Positions 31,742 through 40,259 of a DNA stretch of 64,000 nucleotides are shown one piece after another. The position numbers and the translations under genes are program-made. A model generated the notes under the pieces. That model saw nothing but the letters and a program-made list of their open reading frames with translations, was not told the origin of the DNA and ran no database searches. Origin of the DNA: Scatosoma sp045650185 (lineage in GTDB: Bacteria > Bacillota > Clostridia > Christensenellales > Borkfalkiaceae); the NCBI GenBank assembly GCA_045650185.1, contig JAZRQY010000001.1, forward strand, positions 1 to 64,000, written 5' to 3'. How positions within the stretch are numbered: position 1 is the first letter of the stretch; each line of letters opens with the position of its first letter.

Positions 31742-33816
31742 TGGAAATACTGGTTGCAAAAAGCGGTGGCTTTTGCAGTGGTGTAAAAAAAGCGGTGGAT
31801 ACCGCAATGACGATTTCGCCGGAAAACGTGTACATTTACGGCGAATTGATACATAACCCTGAAATTGTCGATAAAATTTCTGCGCGTGGCATTCGTACGG
31901 TCGAAAGCGTGGACGAAGTACCAGATGGCGCAACGCTGATTATTCGCTCGCACGGTGTGCAAAAGTGGGTATACGAGGCTTGTCGCAAGCGTGGGATTGA
32001 AGTGGTGGATTGTACCTGCGAATTCGTTCGTCGCACGCAGTTGATCGTCGAGAAAGAGAGCGCCTTAGGTAAGACGGTGGTTATCATCGGCGGTAAGACT
32101 CATCCGGAGGTAATCGGCTTACAGGGCTGGTGTAGTGGGGAATCGTACGTATTCACTTCAGAGGACGAGGATTTTTCCGCTATCACGGGCAAAAACTGTT
32201 GCGTTGTGTCGCAAACGACCTTTTCAAAGGAAAAATTTGAGAAAATTATTAAAATCCTTGACAAATTTACCCCAAAAACAGTTGATATTTTTAAAACAAT
32301 TTGTTATACTACTATAAGACGGCAAAACGAAGCAGGCGAGTTGGCTTCGCAATGCGATGCAATGGTAATCATCGGTGGGCTGAATAGTAGTAATACGAAT
32401 AAGCTCTATGATATCTGTTCGGAGCGTTGCGCAAACGTAATTCGGTTGGAGAGGGCTGCTGATCTAAATATTCAAACAATCAAAAGATTAAAAAAGGTAG
32501 GTATAGTCACGGGGGCGAGCACTCCGGACTGGCAAACTCAGGAGGTTCTATTTAAAATGGAAAATGAAGCAAAAGCAATGATGGATGAAGTCGTTAAGAA
32601 CTTGGAAGAACAGACGAAGTTCAAGAAGGGTGAGCTTGTAAAAGCAACCATTTCCTCGGCAGACGAGAGCGGTATCGCAGTTCTTCTTCCCCTTGCAAAG
32701 AAGGAAATCATCCTTGACAAAGAAGAAGTAGATTGCGAAGTTTACTGCAAAGACGATTACAGCGATAAGCTCGGTGAAGAAATCGAACTTATGGTTCTGT
32801 CCATCAACCCCGTCAAACTTTCTCAGAAAGCAATTAAGCAGCTGAAGGAAGAGGAAGCAATGTTGGCTGAAATCAAAGATGGTAAGGAATTCAGCATCGA
32901 ATGCACTGGCTGCAACAAGGGCGGTTTGACCGGTAACCTCGGTTCTTATTCGGTATTCGTACCCGCACGCGAAATCCGTTCTGGTTTCGTGAAAGAACTG
33001 GATAAATACGTTGGTAAGAAGCTTCGTTTGAAGCTCATCGAAATTAAGACGGAGAGAAGAAAGGAAATCATCGCTTCTCAACGTGCAATCATTGAAGAAG
33101 AACGCGCAGCTAAGGAAGCGGCAAAGGCGGCTAAGGAAGCAGAATTCTTCGCATCTATCAACGTTGGCGACGTTGTAGAAGGTAAGGTAGAAAGAATCAC
33201 CAACTTTGGTGCATTCGTTTCCGTAAACGGCTTTGATTGCTTGGCGCACATCTCCGACCTTTCTTGGTCTGGCGTTAAGTCCGTTGCAGACGTTTTGGAA
33301 ATCGGCAATAAGTATCAGTTCAAGGTATTGAAGATTGATGCAGAAGCTAAGAAGGTTTCCATCGGTTATAAGCAGTTGCAACCTCAGCCTTGGGATTTGG
33401 CAGCTGAAAAGTATGCAGAAGGCGACGTTATCCACGGTAAGGTTGTTAGAATCGTTCCCTTCGGCGCATTCGTAGAAGTTGAAAAAGGTATCGACGGTTT
33501 GGTACACGTTTCCCAGATCTCCCACGAATTCCTTGAAAACGCTACGACCGCTTTGAACATCGGCGATGAAATCGACGCTAAAATCTTGAAGCTTGATTGT
33601 GCAGAAAAGAAAATGACCCTTTCGATTAAAGCGCTTGAACCTAAGCCTGAGAACGTTGAAAGAAAGGCTAAGGCTCAGAAGGCTGAAGCTGACGGTGAAG
33701 TAAAGGAAAAGGTTAAAAAGCCTAGAACCCAGAAGCCTGCTGATGAAATGACCGAATGGCGTGAAGACGGCGTAGGCGGTGTATCCATCGCAGATCTGTT
33801 GAACCAGAACTCCTGA
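31741..33816 (+). CDS. ispH-rpsA: IspH (HMB-PP reductase) fused to S1-domain ribosomal protein
   Basis: A 691-residue fusion. Residues 1 to about 280 are IspH, which makes IPP/DMAPP in the MEP pathway; the three [4Fe-4S] cysteines lie in GGFCSGVKKA, VVDCTCEF and TICYTTIRRQNEA. The rest has about four S1 domains: two diverged and two canonical (VVEGKVERITNFGAFVSV and VIHGKVVRIVPFGAFVEV), with a Lys/Glu/Ala-rich helix between them and a basic tail. This IspH-S1 fusion is known from Clostridia. The ATG at 31741 overlaps the plsC stop; a TTG two codons earlier is unlikely. A strong terminator follows. Confidence 0.95.
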   Translation: MEILVAKSGGFCSGVKKAVDTAMTISPENVYIYGELIHNPEIVDKISARGIRTVESVDEVPDGATLIIRSHGVQKWVYEACRKRGIEVVDCTCEFVRRTQLIVEKESALGKTVVIIGGKTHPEVIGLQGWCSGESYVFTSEDEDFSAITGKNCCVVSQTTFSKEKFEKIIKILDKFTPKTVDIFKTICYTTIRRQNEAGELASQCDAMVIIGGLNSSNTNKLYDICSERCANVIRLERAADLNIQTIKRLKKVGIVTGASTPDWQTQEVLFKMENEAKAMMDEVVKNLEEQTKFKKGELVKATISSADESGIAVLLPLAKKEIILDKEEVDCEVYCKDDYSDKLGEEIELMVLSINPVKLSQKAIKQLKEEEAMLAEIKDGKEFSIECTGCNKGGLTGNLGSYSVFVPAREIRSGFVKELDKYVGKKLRLKLIEIKTERRKEIIASQRAIIEEERAAKEAAKAAKEAEFFASINVGDVVEGKVERITNFGAFVSVNGFDCLAHISDLSWSGVKSVADVLEIGNKYQFKVLKIDAEAKKVSIGYKQLQPQPWDLAAEKYAEGDVIHGKVVRIVPFGAFVEVEKGIDGLVHVSQISHEFLENATTALNIGDEIDAKILKLDCAEKKMTLSIKALEPKPENVERKAKAQKAEADGEVKEKVKKPRTQKPADEMTEWREDGVGGVSIADLLNQNS

Positions 33817-33834
33817 TTGTTAAAAATATGAAGA

Positions 33835-33871
33835 AAGGTTGCCTTTAGTGATTAAAGGCAACCTTTTTTTG
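33835..33871 (+). terminator. Terminator after ispH-rpsA
   Basis: A perfect 13-bp stem (AAGGTTGCCTTTA / TAAAGGCAACCTT) followed by eight T residues. Confidence 0.95.
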
Positions 33872-33895
33872 ATTGTAAGTCAATAGAAGAATGTT

Positions 33896-33941
33896 GGGCA
33901 ACCATTTTCCCTTTTATTTGGGAGAAGGGTTGCTCTTTTTT
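33896..33941 (+). terminator. Second hairpin with T-run upstream of spoIIIAA
   Basis: GGGCAACC pairs with GGTTGCTC and inner TTTCCC with GGGAGAA, followed by TTTTTT. It lies 25 bp after the first terminator and 38 bp before spoIIIAA, so it either backs up the first or attenuates the sporulation operon. Confidence 0.75.
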
Positions 33942-33978
33942 GTTCTAAAAGGACAAGCGTAGGAATATAGTAAACTAA

Positions 33979-34815
33979 ATGCTGGAGTTTTTACCCGAAC
34001 AATTTTATCGCGCTATACAAAAAATCAACCTAAACGACCTATATGAGATTCGTATGCGTGCGAATTGCCCCACAAAAGTACGCTTTTTGGGCGAATATCT
34101 ATATTTGAGTGCTTACGGATTGTCAAAAAAGGCGGAGGACGGGTTGGTTGCGACCTTTTCAGATATAGAGGAAACGGTTTTGGCGGCTGGGAAGTATTCC
34201 GTATATTCGGTAGAGGAGCAGTTAAAAGAAGGGTTTCTGACGGCAGAATCGGGGGAAAGGCTAGGAATTGCAGGCAGATTCATCTATACGAATGGGGCGC
34301 CCAGCGCCGTGCGAGATTATTCGTCGCTGTGTATTCGCGTGCCGCATAGCGTTGCTGGTTGCAGTAATGAAATTTATGATAAATGTCTACAAGGTGAGTT
34401 GGTAAATTTGTTGCTTGTATCACCTCCAGGGCAAGGGAAAACAACGATTTTACGGGATTTGAGTAGAAATATATCGGATAAAATGGGTAAAAACGTCCTT
34501 ATCTGCGATGAACGTGGGGAAATCGCCTCTTCTGAGGTAGGGAAAAGCACGGATATTTACTCTTTTATCCATAAAAAGGATGGCATGGAAATGGGGATAC
34601 GCGTTATGCGTCCGGACGTGATAATTACAGACGAGGTGTCTTCGTTGGAGCTCCCTGCGATACATCGAGCCGTTTATAGCGGCGTGAAGGTTATCGCTTC
34701 CTTTCATGCAAAAGAAGCTTCGGAAATCCCCGTAGAGTTGCAGGAAATCTTTCAAAAAATTGTGCTGCTAGACGGCAATATTATCGGCAAAATAAAGGAA
34801 ATCATCAGCCGATAA
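33979..34815 (+). CDS. spoIIIAA: Stage III sporulation protein AA
   Basis: A 278-residue secretion-type ATPase of the mother-cell side of the SpoIIIA-SpoIIQ channel. Walker A is SPPGQGKTT near residue 157, Walker B-like VLICDERGEIA and VIITDEV; the N-terminal domain carries EIRMRANCP and GFLTAESGERLGIAG. It is the first gene of the eight-gene spoIIIA operon, which is complete here. Expression by sigma-E is expected in the family; I could not identify a convincing sigma-E promoter. Confidence 0.95.
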   Translation: MLEFLPEQFYRAIQKINLNDLYEIRMRANCPTKVRFLGEYLYLSAYGLSKKAEDGLVATFSDIEETVLAAGKYSVYSVEEQLKEGFLTAESGERLGIAGRFIYTNGAPSAVRDYSSLCIRVPHSVAGCSNEIYDKCLQGELVNLLLVSPPGQGKTTILRDLSRNISDKMGKNVLICDERGEIASSEVGKSTDIYSFIHKKDGMEMGIRVMRPDVIITDEVSSLELPAIHRAVYSGVKVIASFHAKEASEIPVELQEIFQKIVLLDGNIIGKIKEIISR

Positions 34816-34863
34816 AAATAAAATATTATAAATTATACGAATATTTATTCGTTAGGAGTCGTT

Positions 34864-35349
34864 ATGCTTCGTTTTGTTGTAGGCCTTGCGGTAGTGGCAT
34901 TTACAACCTTTTGCGGAAACTTTTTATCTGGAAAATATAAGAAGCGAAAACGGTTATTTCAAGAGGCAAACAGTTTCAACGAAGGCTTTTTAGAAGAGAT
35001 TATTTATACCAAGCGACCCTTTGAGGAGTTTTGCCAAAAAAGAATTGCAACGGGGGCGTTTTCCGAACTGTTAGTTGCTGAATTAAACCGTCGGGAAAAG
35101 AGGCGAACGAGTCCGCTCGACCTGTCGGAATACACCTTTATATCACCTGACGAAAAGCAGTTTTTTTCGGAATATTTTTCGACTTTTGGACGGGGGGATT
35201 CGCTCTCGCAAAAGGGATATTTTACGCAGGCTGGAAATCATCTGCAAGCCTTGAAACAAAAGGCGGAGGAGGAATGTAAAAAGTATGTGGAGTTGTATAC
35301 GAAAATGGGCTTTTTATGTGGGCTTGCTATCTTGATAATTTTGATTTAG
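34864..35349 (+). CDS. spoIIIAB: Stage III sporulation protein AB
   Basis: A 161-residue protein with an N-terminal helix and a C-terminal membrane helix (GFLCGLAILIILI), matching the GspF-like SpoIIIAB fold. Sequence conservation is low; the assignment rests mainly on size, topology and position between spoIIIAA and spoIIIAC. AGGAG precedes the ATG. Confidence 0.88.
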   Translation: MLRFVVGLAVVAFTTFCGNFLSGKYKKRKRLFQEANSFNEGFLEEIIYTKRPFEEFCQKRIATGAFSELLVAELNRREKRRTSPLDLSEYTFISPDEKQFFSEYFSTFGRGDSLSQKGYFTQAGNHLQALKQKAEEECKKYVELYTKMGFLCGLAILIILI

Positions 35350-35350
35350 T

Positions 35351-35545
35351 ATGGATATTTCTATTTTGTTTAAAATTGCCGCAATTGGCTTGATAATTAC
35401 CGTTATTTGTCAGATTTTAAAGAAGTCTGATCGAGATGATATTGCCATGCTGGTCAGCATAATAGGCGTTGTAATTGTCCTTGGCGTAGTGGTTGGTATG
35501 GTAGGTGATTTGTTCAAAAATATCAGTCAAATTTTTGGTATTTAG
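35351..35545 (+). CDS. spoIIIAC: Stage III sporulation protein AC
   Basis: A 64-residue protein with two membrane helices and the conserved ICQILKKSDRDDIAMLVSIIGVVI segment. It follows spoIIIAB by one base. Confidence 0.93.
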   Translation: MDISILFKIAAIGLIITVICQILKKSDRDDIAMLVSIIGVVIVLGVVVGMVGDLFKNISQIFGI

Positions 35546-35556
35546 CAGGTGGAACA

Positions 35557-35949
35557 GTGGATTTAATCAAGATTATAGGCGCGGCTTTTTTGACTGCAAC
35601 TTGCAGCGCAATTTTAAAATCAACGAAGCCTGAATTGTCGTTTGTCGTGGTGATTACTGGTATTATAATTATTCTTTTATTCATTTTGGATATGGTGAAA
35701 GGATCGTTTACGGTTTTATCGGAAATTGCCGCGATGACGGGGCTGGAAAACGGCGTAATCAAAATTCTAATAAAAATCGTAGGCGTAGGCTATTTGACGG
35801 AATTCAGCGCTGGTGTCCTAAACGATTTCAATGCCGGTTCTGTGGCAGACAAAGTATCACTCGCAGGTAAAATCACGGTTATGGTCATGGCTTTGCCAAT
35901 TATCAGCGGACTTTTGACACTCTTAAAACAATTTCTCGTACTGTTATGA
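35557..35949 (+). CDS. spoIIIAD: Stage III sporulation protein AD
   Basis: A 130-residue membrane protein with about four helices. It starts with GTG at 35557 after AGGTGG. Conserved features are the KSTKPELSFV loop and the VGVGYLTEFSAGVLNDF segment. It overlaps spoIIIAE by four bases. Confidence 0.93.
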   Translation: MDLIKIIGAAFLTATCSAILKSTKPELSFVVVITGIIIILLFILDMVKGSFTVLSEIAAMTGLENGVIKILIKIVGVGYLTEFSAGVLNDFNAGSVADKVSLAGKITVMVMALPIISGLLTLLKQFLVLL

Positions 35950-37133
35950 AAAGAAGAAAGCGACTTTGGACAATCATATTTTTATTGTTTTGCGTTATTC
36001 TCTTCGTTTCCGGGGAATGTGTGGTTGTTTTTGCCGATACGCAAGCAGATGATACGGCGACTTCGCAACTAAACGAGTCCGTTTTAGAGCAGTTAGACCA
36101 GTTGGATTTAGAGGAGTTGGAGGCGTACGTAAAAAGCTTGGGTGGATTTGAAGGTCAGAGCTTAAAGGAGATATTGAAGGAGTACGTACTTGGCGGTGGG
36201 TTTGACAGCCAAAGCTTCCTGCAAGAGATTTGCAGAATGGTATTTTCGAACGTAAAAAAGTTGTTGCCGTCCTTTGCTTGTATTGCCGCCATCGGGTTAT
36301 TATGTGGGCTACTGAATTCGTTGCAGAGCCGATATTTAGGGGAAAGCACGGCAAAAGTTGTATTTTTTGTTGCGTATATAGGGGCGTTGTTGCCGACGTT
36401 GGGGATTTTGACGGAGGCGATTTCACTTGGGAAGAGCACCGTTGGCTCGATGCAAGAACAGATGCAGTTGGTTTTTCCGATTATGCTAACCCTAATTGCG
36501 GCAAGTGGTGGGAGTGTCACGGCGGCGATTTTTCAGCCGGCAGTTGGATTTTTATGCAATACTTTGATAGGTTTAGTCGATAAAGTCGTCTTTCCAATTA
36601 CTGTTGCAATCATCGTGTTTTCCATGGCAGGCAAGTTGTTTGGGGATTTAAAAACGGAGAAATTTTCCTCGTTTTTCAAAAGCATCAATAAATGGACGAT
36701 CGGGATCGGTGTGTCGGTATTTGGAGTATTTTTTACCGTACAAGGGATAACGGCGTCAAGCTATGACGGGATTGTACGGCGTGCCGCAAAGTATGCAATT
36801 GGGACGGGCGTACCGATCGTCGGCGGCTTTTTATCGGGCGGTTTTGATTTGGCGGTTGCAGGCAGTGTGTTGATTAAAAACGCCTTGGGGAATTTTAGTC
36901 TGGTAATCTTGGTGATGATACTTCTTCAGCCCTTATCCGTGTTGATAGCAAGCAGTTTTCTATTGCGCCTATCTGCGGCAATCACTCACCCATTCGGGGA
37001 TAGCAAAATTGCTTCTTTTTTAGAAGAAACGGCGGAAAATCTGCAATATTGCACGGCAGGAGTGCTATTTTCAGCCTTTTTGTACTTTATTGCAATCTTG
37101 ATTATGGTCTTTGCATCGGGGATGTTTGTATGA
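35946..37133 (+). CDS. spoIIIAE: Stage III sporulation protein AE
   Basis: A 395-residue membrane protein. A signal peptide (residues about 1-31, basic start and hydrophobic core ending near VFADTQA) is followed by an acidic segment and about seven to eight membrane helices. The AGKLFGDLKTEKFSSFFKSINKW and RRAAKYAIGTGVPIVGGFLSGGFDL blocks are typical. Its ATGA overlap couples it to spoIIIAF. Confidence 0.94.
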   Translation: MKRRKRLWTIIFLLFCVILFVSGECVVVFADTQADDTATSQLNESVLEQLDQLDLEELEAYVKSLGGFEGQSLKEILKEYVLGGGFDSQSFLQEICRMVFSNVKKLLPSFACIAAIGLLCGLLNSLQSRYLGESTAKVVFFVAYIGALLPTLGILTEAISLGKSTVGSMQEQMQLVFPIMLTLIAASGGSVTAAIFQPAVGFLCNTLIGLVDKVVFPITVAIIVFSMAGKLFGDLKTEKFSSFFKSINKWTIGIGVSVFGVFFTVQGITASSYDGIVRRAAKYAIGTGVPIVGGFLSGGFDLAVAGSVLIKNALGNFSLVILVMILLQPLSVLIASSFLLRLSAAITHPFGDSKIASFLEETAENLQYCTAGVLFSAFLYFIAILIMVFASGMFV

Positions 37134-37624
37134 GTGAATATTTACTTAGCGTAATCGGGATTGTCCTATTTTCTTCCATTTTGATTGCCGTTTTGCCCAA
37201 TGGGAAGACGGGGGAGATGGTTCGAGCGATAGCAAGGATTGCCTGCGTAATTACCATTCTTTCACCCGTTGTACATTTTTTTGTCGATGCAGGGAAGTTG
37301 GACGGTTTTTTTAGAGAAAAGGGAATAGAAACGGAAGTAGCATTCATAGAGTATTGTAGCAAGGAACGCATCGAAGAAGCGGAGGAATTGCTTAAAAAAG
37401 AGCTTTCAGAAAAATACGATGCGGTTGAAAAAGTAAAATTGCAATGGAAAAATGAAGAGATATATTACGGCGGTTATACGGCAAGCGGCGTTAAAATTGA
37501 AAAGATTCTCGTATACCTAAACACAGAAATAACGAATAAAACCTATAAGGAAATGATCGAATATTTATTCAGTCAATATGGCTGTGAGGGGCAGGTGGTA
37601 AATCTTGAAAAAGTGGTTGGATAA
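37130..37624 (+). CDS. spoIIIAF: Stage III sporulation protein AF
   Basis: A 164-residue protein with two N-terminal membrane helices (LLSVIGIVLFSSILIAVLP and ARIACVITILSPVVHFFV) and a soluble ring-forming C-terminal domain. The ATG at 37130 overlaps the spoIIIAE stop; a longer frame from 37049 runs inside spoIIIAE and is not used. Its end overlaps spoIIIAG. Confidence 0.92.
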   Translation: MSEYLLSVIGIVLFSSILIAVLPNGKTGEMVRAIARIACVITILSPVVHFFVDAGKLDGFFREKGIETEVAFIEYCSKERIEEAEELLKKELSEKYDAVEKVKLQWKNEEIYYGGYTASGVKIEKILVYLNTEITNKTYKEMIEYLFSQYGCEGQVVNLEKVVG

Positions 37625-37955
37625 AAAACGCGGCGGAAAGCTTATTGAAATAGGGCTATTCGTTTCTTTGGCGCTTGTGCTATGCGTTGCGGTATGGCAA
37701 GCATTCTTTAAAGAGGACAAGGCAGGTGAGGCGCAAGGAAGCGCTGAGGAAGCAAAGCTGGTGGCGATTTTAGAAAATATCGCAGGGGTGGGGGAAGCCG
37801 AGGTTATGATTGGCGTTTATGAAGACGGCCAGCGAGGGGTTGTCATCGTCTGCGAGGGTGCAAACAACTTATCTGTGATTATCGACGTAAGAGAAGCGGC
37901 TTCGATTGCGCTCGGGATAGAACCAAAAAACGTAAAAGTTTATTTAAAAAAATAA
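37605..37955 (+). CDS. spoIIIAG: Stage III sporulation protein AG, short form
   Basis: A 116-residue protein, well below the usual length of about 200-230. A TTG start at 37605 follows AGGTGG. It has one membrane helix (LFVSLALVLCVAVWQAFF), a short acidic linker and a ring-building motif domain (LVAILENIAGVGEAEVMI...REAASIALGIEPKNVKVYLKK). The insertion that forms the beta-barrel cage in B. subtilis SpoIIIAG is missing. It overlaps spoIIIAF by 20 bp. Confidence 0.85.
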   Translation: MKKWLDKKRGGKLIEIGLFVSLALVLCVAVWQAFFKEDKAGEAQGSAEEAKLVAILENIAGVGEAEVMIGVYEDGQRGVVIVCEGANNLSVIIDVREAASIALGIEPKNVKVYLKK

Positions 37956-37974
37956 AAATGTAAGGAGAAGGATT

Positions 37975-38463
37975 ATGGCAAACAAAAAAACGATTATCGG
38001 TATGGCGGCGCTCGTGGGCGTGTTGGCGGTCACTTCGGTATGCAATTTCGTGCTGGCGAAGTCTGATGCTGAGGTGGGGGCGAACGGAAACGTGACGACC
38101 TCCAACTACTTTGAAACGTACCGCGCGGAGCGTACGGCAACGAGAAGTGAGGAGCTTGTACAGCTGGATAGCGTGATTGCATTGTACGACGAGGGGGAAA
38201 CGAAGTTTGAAGAGGCTACGCAGATGAAGATGGATATCGTTGAAGCGATGGAGCAGGAGCTTGTGATTGAAAATATGGTACGCTCGTTAGGATTTTCCGA
38301 TGCCGTCGTATCCGTTTCCGTCGAATCGGAGAACGTAAACGTGTTTATCAACTCTTCAGAATTGAATTATGATACGGCGCTTTCCATTTACACGATGCTC
38401 AAAAATGAAACGGGAATTGTTGCCGGAAACGTAATTATTATGCCTGTTTACGCTGAAAGCTAA
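37975..38463 (+). CDS. spoIIIAH: Stage III sporulation protein AH
   Basis: A 162-residue protein with an N-terminal membrane helix (TIIGMAALVGVLAVTSVCNFVLA) and a C-terminal EscJ/YscJ-like domain (ELVIENMVRSLGFSDAVVSVSVES...GIVAGNVIIMPV). In the family it pairs with SpoIIQ across the intermembrane space. It ends the operon. Confidence 0.92.
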   Translation: MANKKTIIGMAALVGVLAVTSVCNFVLAKSDAEVGANGNVTTSNYFETYRAERTATRSEELVQLDSVIALYDEGETKFEEATQMKMDIVEAMEQELVIENMVRSLGFSDAVVSVSVESENVNVFINSSELNYDTALSIYTMLKNETGIVAGNVIIMPVYAES

Positions 38464-38482
38464 AAAAAATGTGTTAAAACAG

Positions 38483-38511
38483 TAGAAATATTCCAAAAAG
38501 TATGCTATAAT
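38483..38511 (+). promoter_or_regulatory. Promoter of the Asp23 gene
   Basis: TATAAT at 38506-38511 with a weak TAGAAA at 38483-38488 (17-bp spacer). The leader contains a small hairpin AAACCC-ATA-GGGTTT at 38527-38541. Confidence 0.6.
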
Positions 38512-38573
38512 ATAGGAAATGGCAGTAAACCCATAGGGTTTAAGCTGTCGGTTTCTGTAAGGAGTCTTTTGGA

Positions 38574-38933
38574 ATGTCAATATTGAAATCAAATGCAGAA
38601 GAAAAACAGAACGGTAAAGTCGTATACAACGCAGGTATCGTAAAGGGTATCGTAGCGCTTGCGGTGGCTGAAGTTGAGGGGACGCTTCCTCTGCCGAATA
38701 AAAAGAACGGAATCACTCTGTTCTTGGAAAAGGATGGTATTTACGCAGATATTTCGGTGGTTGTAGAATATGGATATAACGTGCCGGAGCTTGCGTATCG
38801 TATTCAACAATCTGTAAAACAGAGCGTCGAAAATATGACCCGCTATAAGGTGGCGAAGGTTGACGTGCATATCGAAGACGTTGTCTTCCCGGAGCCTAAG
38901 GAAACTGCGCTCGAGGAAGAAGAGGAAGAGTAA
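38574..38933 (+). CDS. Asp23/Gls24 family envelope stress protein
   Basis: A 119-residue protein with the Asp23 core (VVYNAGIVKGIVALAVAEVEG...VVVEYGYNVPELAYRIQQSVKQSVENMT). It typically lies at this position upstream of nusB in Clostridia. The C-terminus is acidic (ten residues, mostly Glu). AAGGAG precedes the ATG. Family members are membrane-associated cell-envelope stress proteins. Confidence 0.92.
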   Translation: MSILKSNAEEKQNGKVVYNAGIVKGIVALAVAEVEGTLPLPNKKNGITLFLEKDGIYADISVVVEYGYNVPELAYRIQQSVKQSVENMTRYKVAKVDVHIEDVVFPEPKETALEEEEEE

Positions 38934-38940
38934 CGGCTTA

Positions 38941-38971
38941 AAAATCCCTTATTCATAGAATAGGGGATTTT
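38941..38971 (+). terminator. Terminator candidate between Asp23 and nusB
   Basis: A 14-bp stem (AAAATCCCTTATTC / GAATAGGGGATTTT, one wobble). The T-run is inside the stem and the sequence after it is mixed, so it may be partial. Confidence 0.6.
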
Positions 38972-39024
38972 CGCGTGCTTTTTACGTTGTTTTTGACTGA
39001 ATTTAAGAACGAAGGAGAAGGACT

Positions 39025-39417
39025 ATGAGAAACTCTGCGCGTGAAGCGGCTTTAAATATTATTTTTGCGCAACAATTCAATACGGACGTTGATACAGCGT
39101 TCCGTAAGAAGATATATAAACAGTTTGAATTATCGGAAGAGGCAATCGAATTTTCGGCGGACCTCGTGAATACCGTTTTTGAGCATTGGCAGGAACTGAT
39201 TGACGGTATTGAGGAGGCTTGTCATCATTATCGTGAAAATCGTATCAATCCTACCGATAAAGCCATTTTATTGATTGGGATGGCGGAAATTAAGTATTTT
39301 GAAGATATTCCTCCCGTTGTTTCCGTTTCCGAGGCGGTAGGGCTTGCAAGAAAATACTCTACTGATACCAGCGCAGACTTTGTCAACGGTGTTTTGGCAG
39401 GGGTAATCAATCGGTAA
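39025..39417 (+). CDS. nusB: Transcription antitermination protein NusB
   Basis: A 130-residue all-helical protein with RNSAREAALNIIFAQQF at the start and LLIGMAEIKYFEDIPPVVSVSEAVGLARKY near the end. It acts with NusE/S10 on rRNA operons. AAGGAGAAGG precedes the ATG. It starts a run of closely spaced genes to recN. Confidence 0.95.
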   Translation: MRNSAREAALNIIFAQQFNTDVDTAFRKKIYKQFELSEEAIEFSADLVNTVFEHWQELIDGIEEACHHYRENRINPTDKAILLIGMAEIKYFEDIPPVVSVSEAVGLARKYSTDTSADFVNGVLAGVINR

Positions 39418-39421
39418 GCCT

Positions 39422-40252
39422 ATGAAACTGTTAGACGGAAAAGCGCTTGCGCAAAAAATGCGTGCGGAAATCAAAGCGGAGATACAAGCCTCTTCGGTCG
39501 TTCCCGGACTTGCGGTCGTAATCGTGGGGGAAGATCCTGCCTCGAAGATCTACGTTCGCAATAAAGTCCGTGCCTGCGAAGAGGTGGGGATGCGTTCCTT
39601 TGTGTACGAGTTGCCTAAAGAAACTTCTCAAGGTGATTTAGAAGGGTTGCTTGATAGCTTGGCTACCTCTAAAGAGGTGCATGGGATTTTATTGCAGCTG
39701 CCGTTGCCAAAGGGATTAGATGCGCAGTCTGCGATGTCTAAAATCCCTGCTGAAAAGGACGTGGACGGCTTTGACCGTGAAAACTTAGGGGCGTTGGTGC
39801 TCAATCAACATCGCTATGCGGCTTGTACGCCAAGTGGTGTTATGGAATTATTGAAGGATGCAGGCATTGATTGCACGGGAAAGTCTGCCGTCGTACTTGG
39901 CAGAAGTAATACGGTAGGGAAGCCGATGGCGCTCTTATTGTTGAACGCAAACGCTACCGTTACCATCTGCCACAGCAAAACCCAGAACCTTAATGAAATA
40001 TGTAAATCTGCAGATATTTTGGTGGCTGCCATCGGCAAGCCGAAATGTATCACGAAAGAAATGGTGAAAGAGGGCGCAGTCGTAGTGGACGTAGGTATCA
40101 ACCGAGATGCGGATGGGAAGCTTTGCGGCGACGTCGACTTTGAGGAAGTGTCGAAAATCGCTTCGTACATCACCCCCGTTCCGGGTGGAGTTGGTCCGAT
40201 GACGATCACAATGTTATTAAGAAATACCTGTATTGCGGCATGGAAGGAGTGA
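39422..40252 (+). CDS. folD: Bifunctional methylene-THF dehydrogenase/cyclohydrolase
   Basis: A 276-residue protein with VGEDPASKIYVRNKVRACEEVG (active-site Tyr and Lys), GILLQLPLPKGLDAQ, PSGVMELL, GRSNTVGKPMALLLL and the C-terminal TPVPGGVGPMTITMLL. It interconverts one-carbon folates in the cytosol. It lies 4 bp after nusB. Confidence 0.97.
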   Translation: MKLLDGKALAQKMRAEIKAEIQASSVVPGLAVVIVGEDPASKIYVRNKVRACEEVGMRSFVYELPKETSQGDLEGLLDSLATSKEVHGILLQLPLPKGLDAQSAMSKIPAEKDVDGFDRENLGALVLNQHRYAACTPSGVMELLKDAGIDCTGKSAVVLGRSNTVGKPMALLLLNANATVTICHSKTQNLNEICKSADILVAAIGKPKCITKEMVKEGAVVVDVGINRDADGKLCGDVDFEEVSKIASYITPVPGGVGPMTITMLLRNTCIAAWKE

Positions 40253-40259
40253 GAGAATA

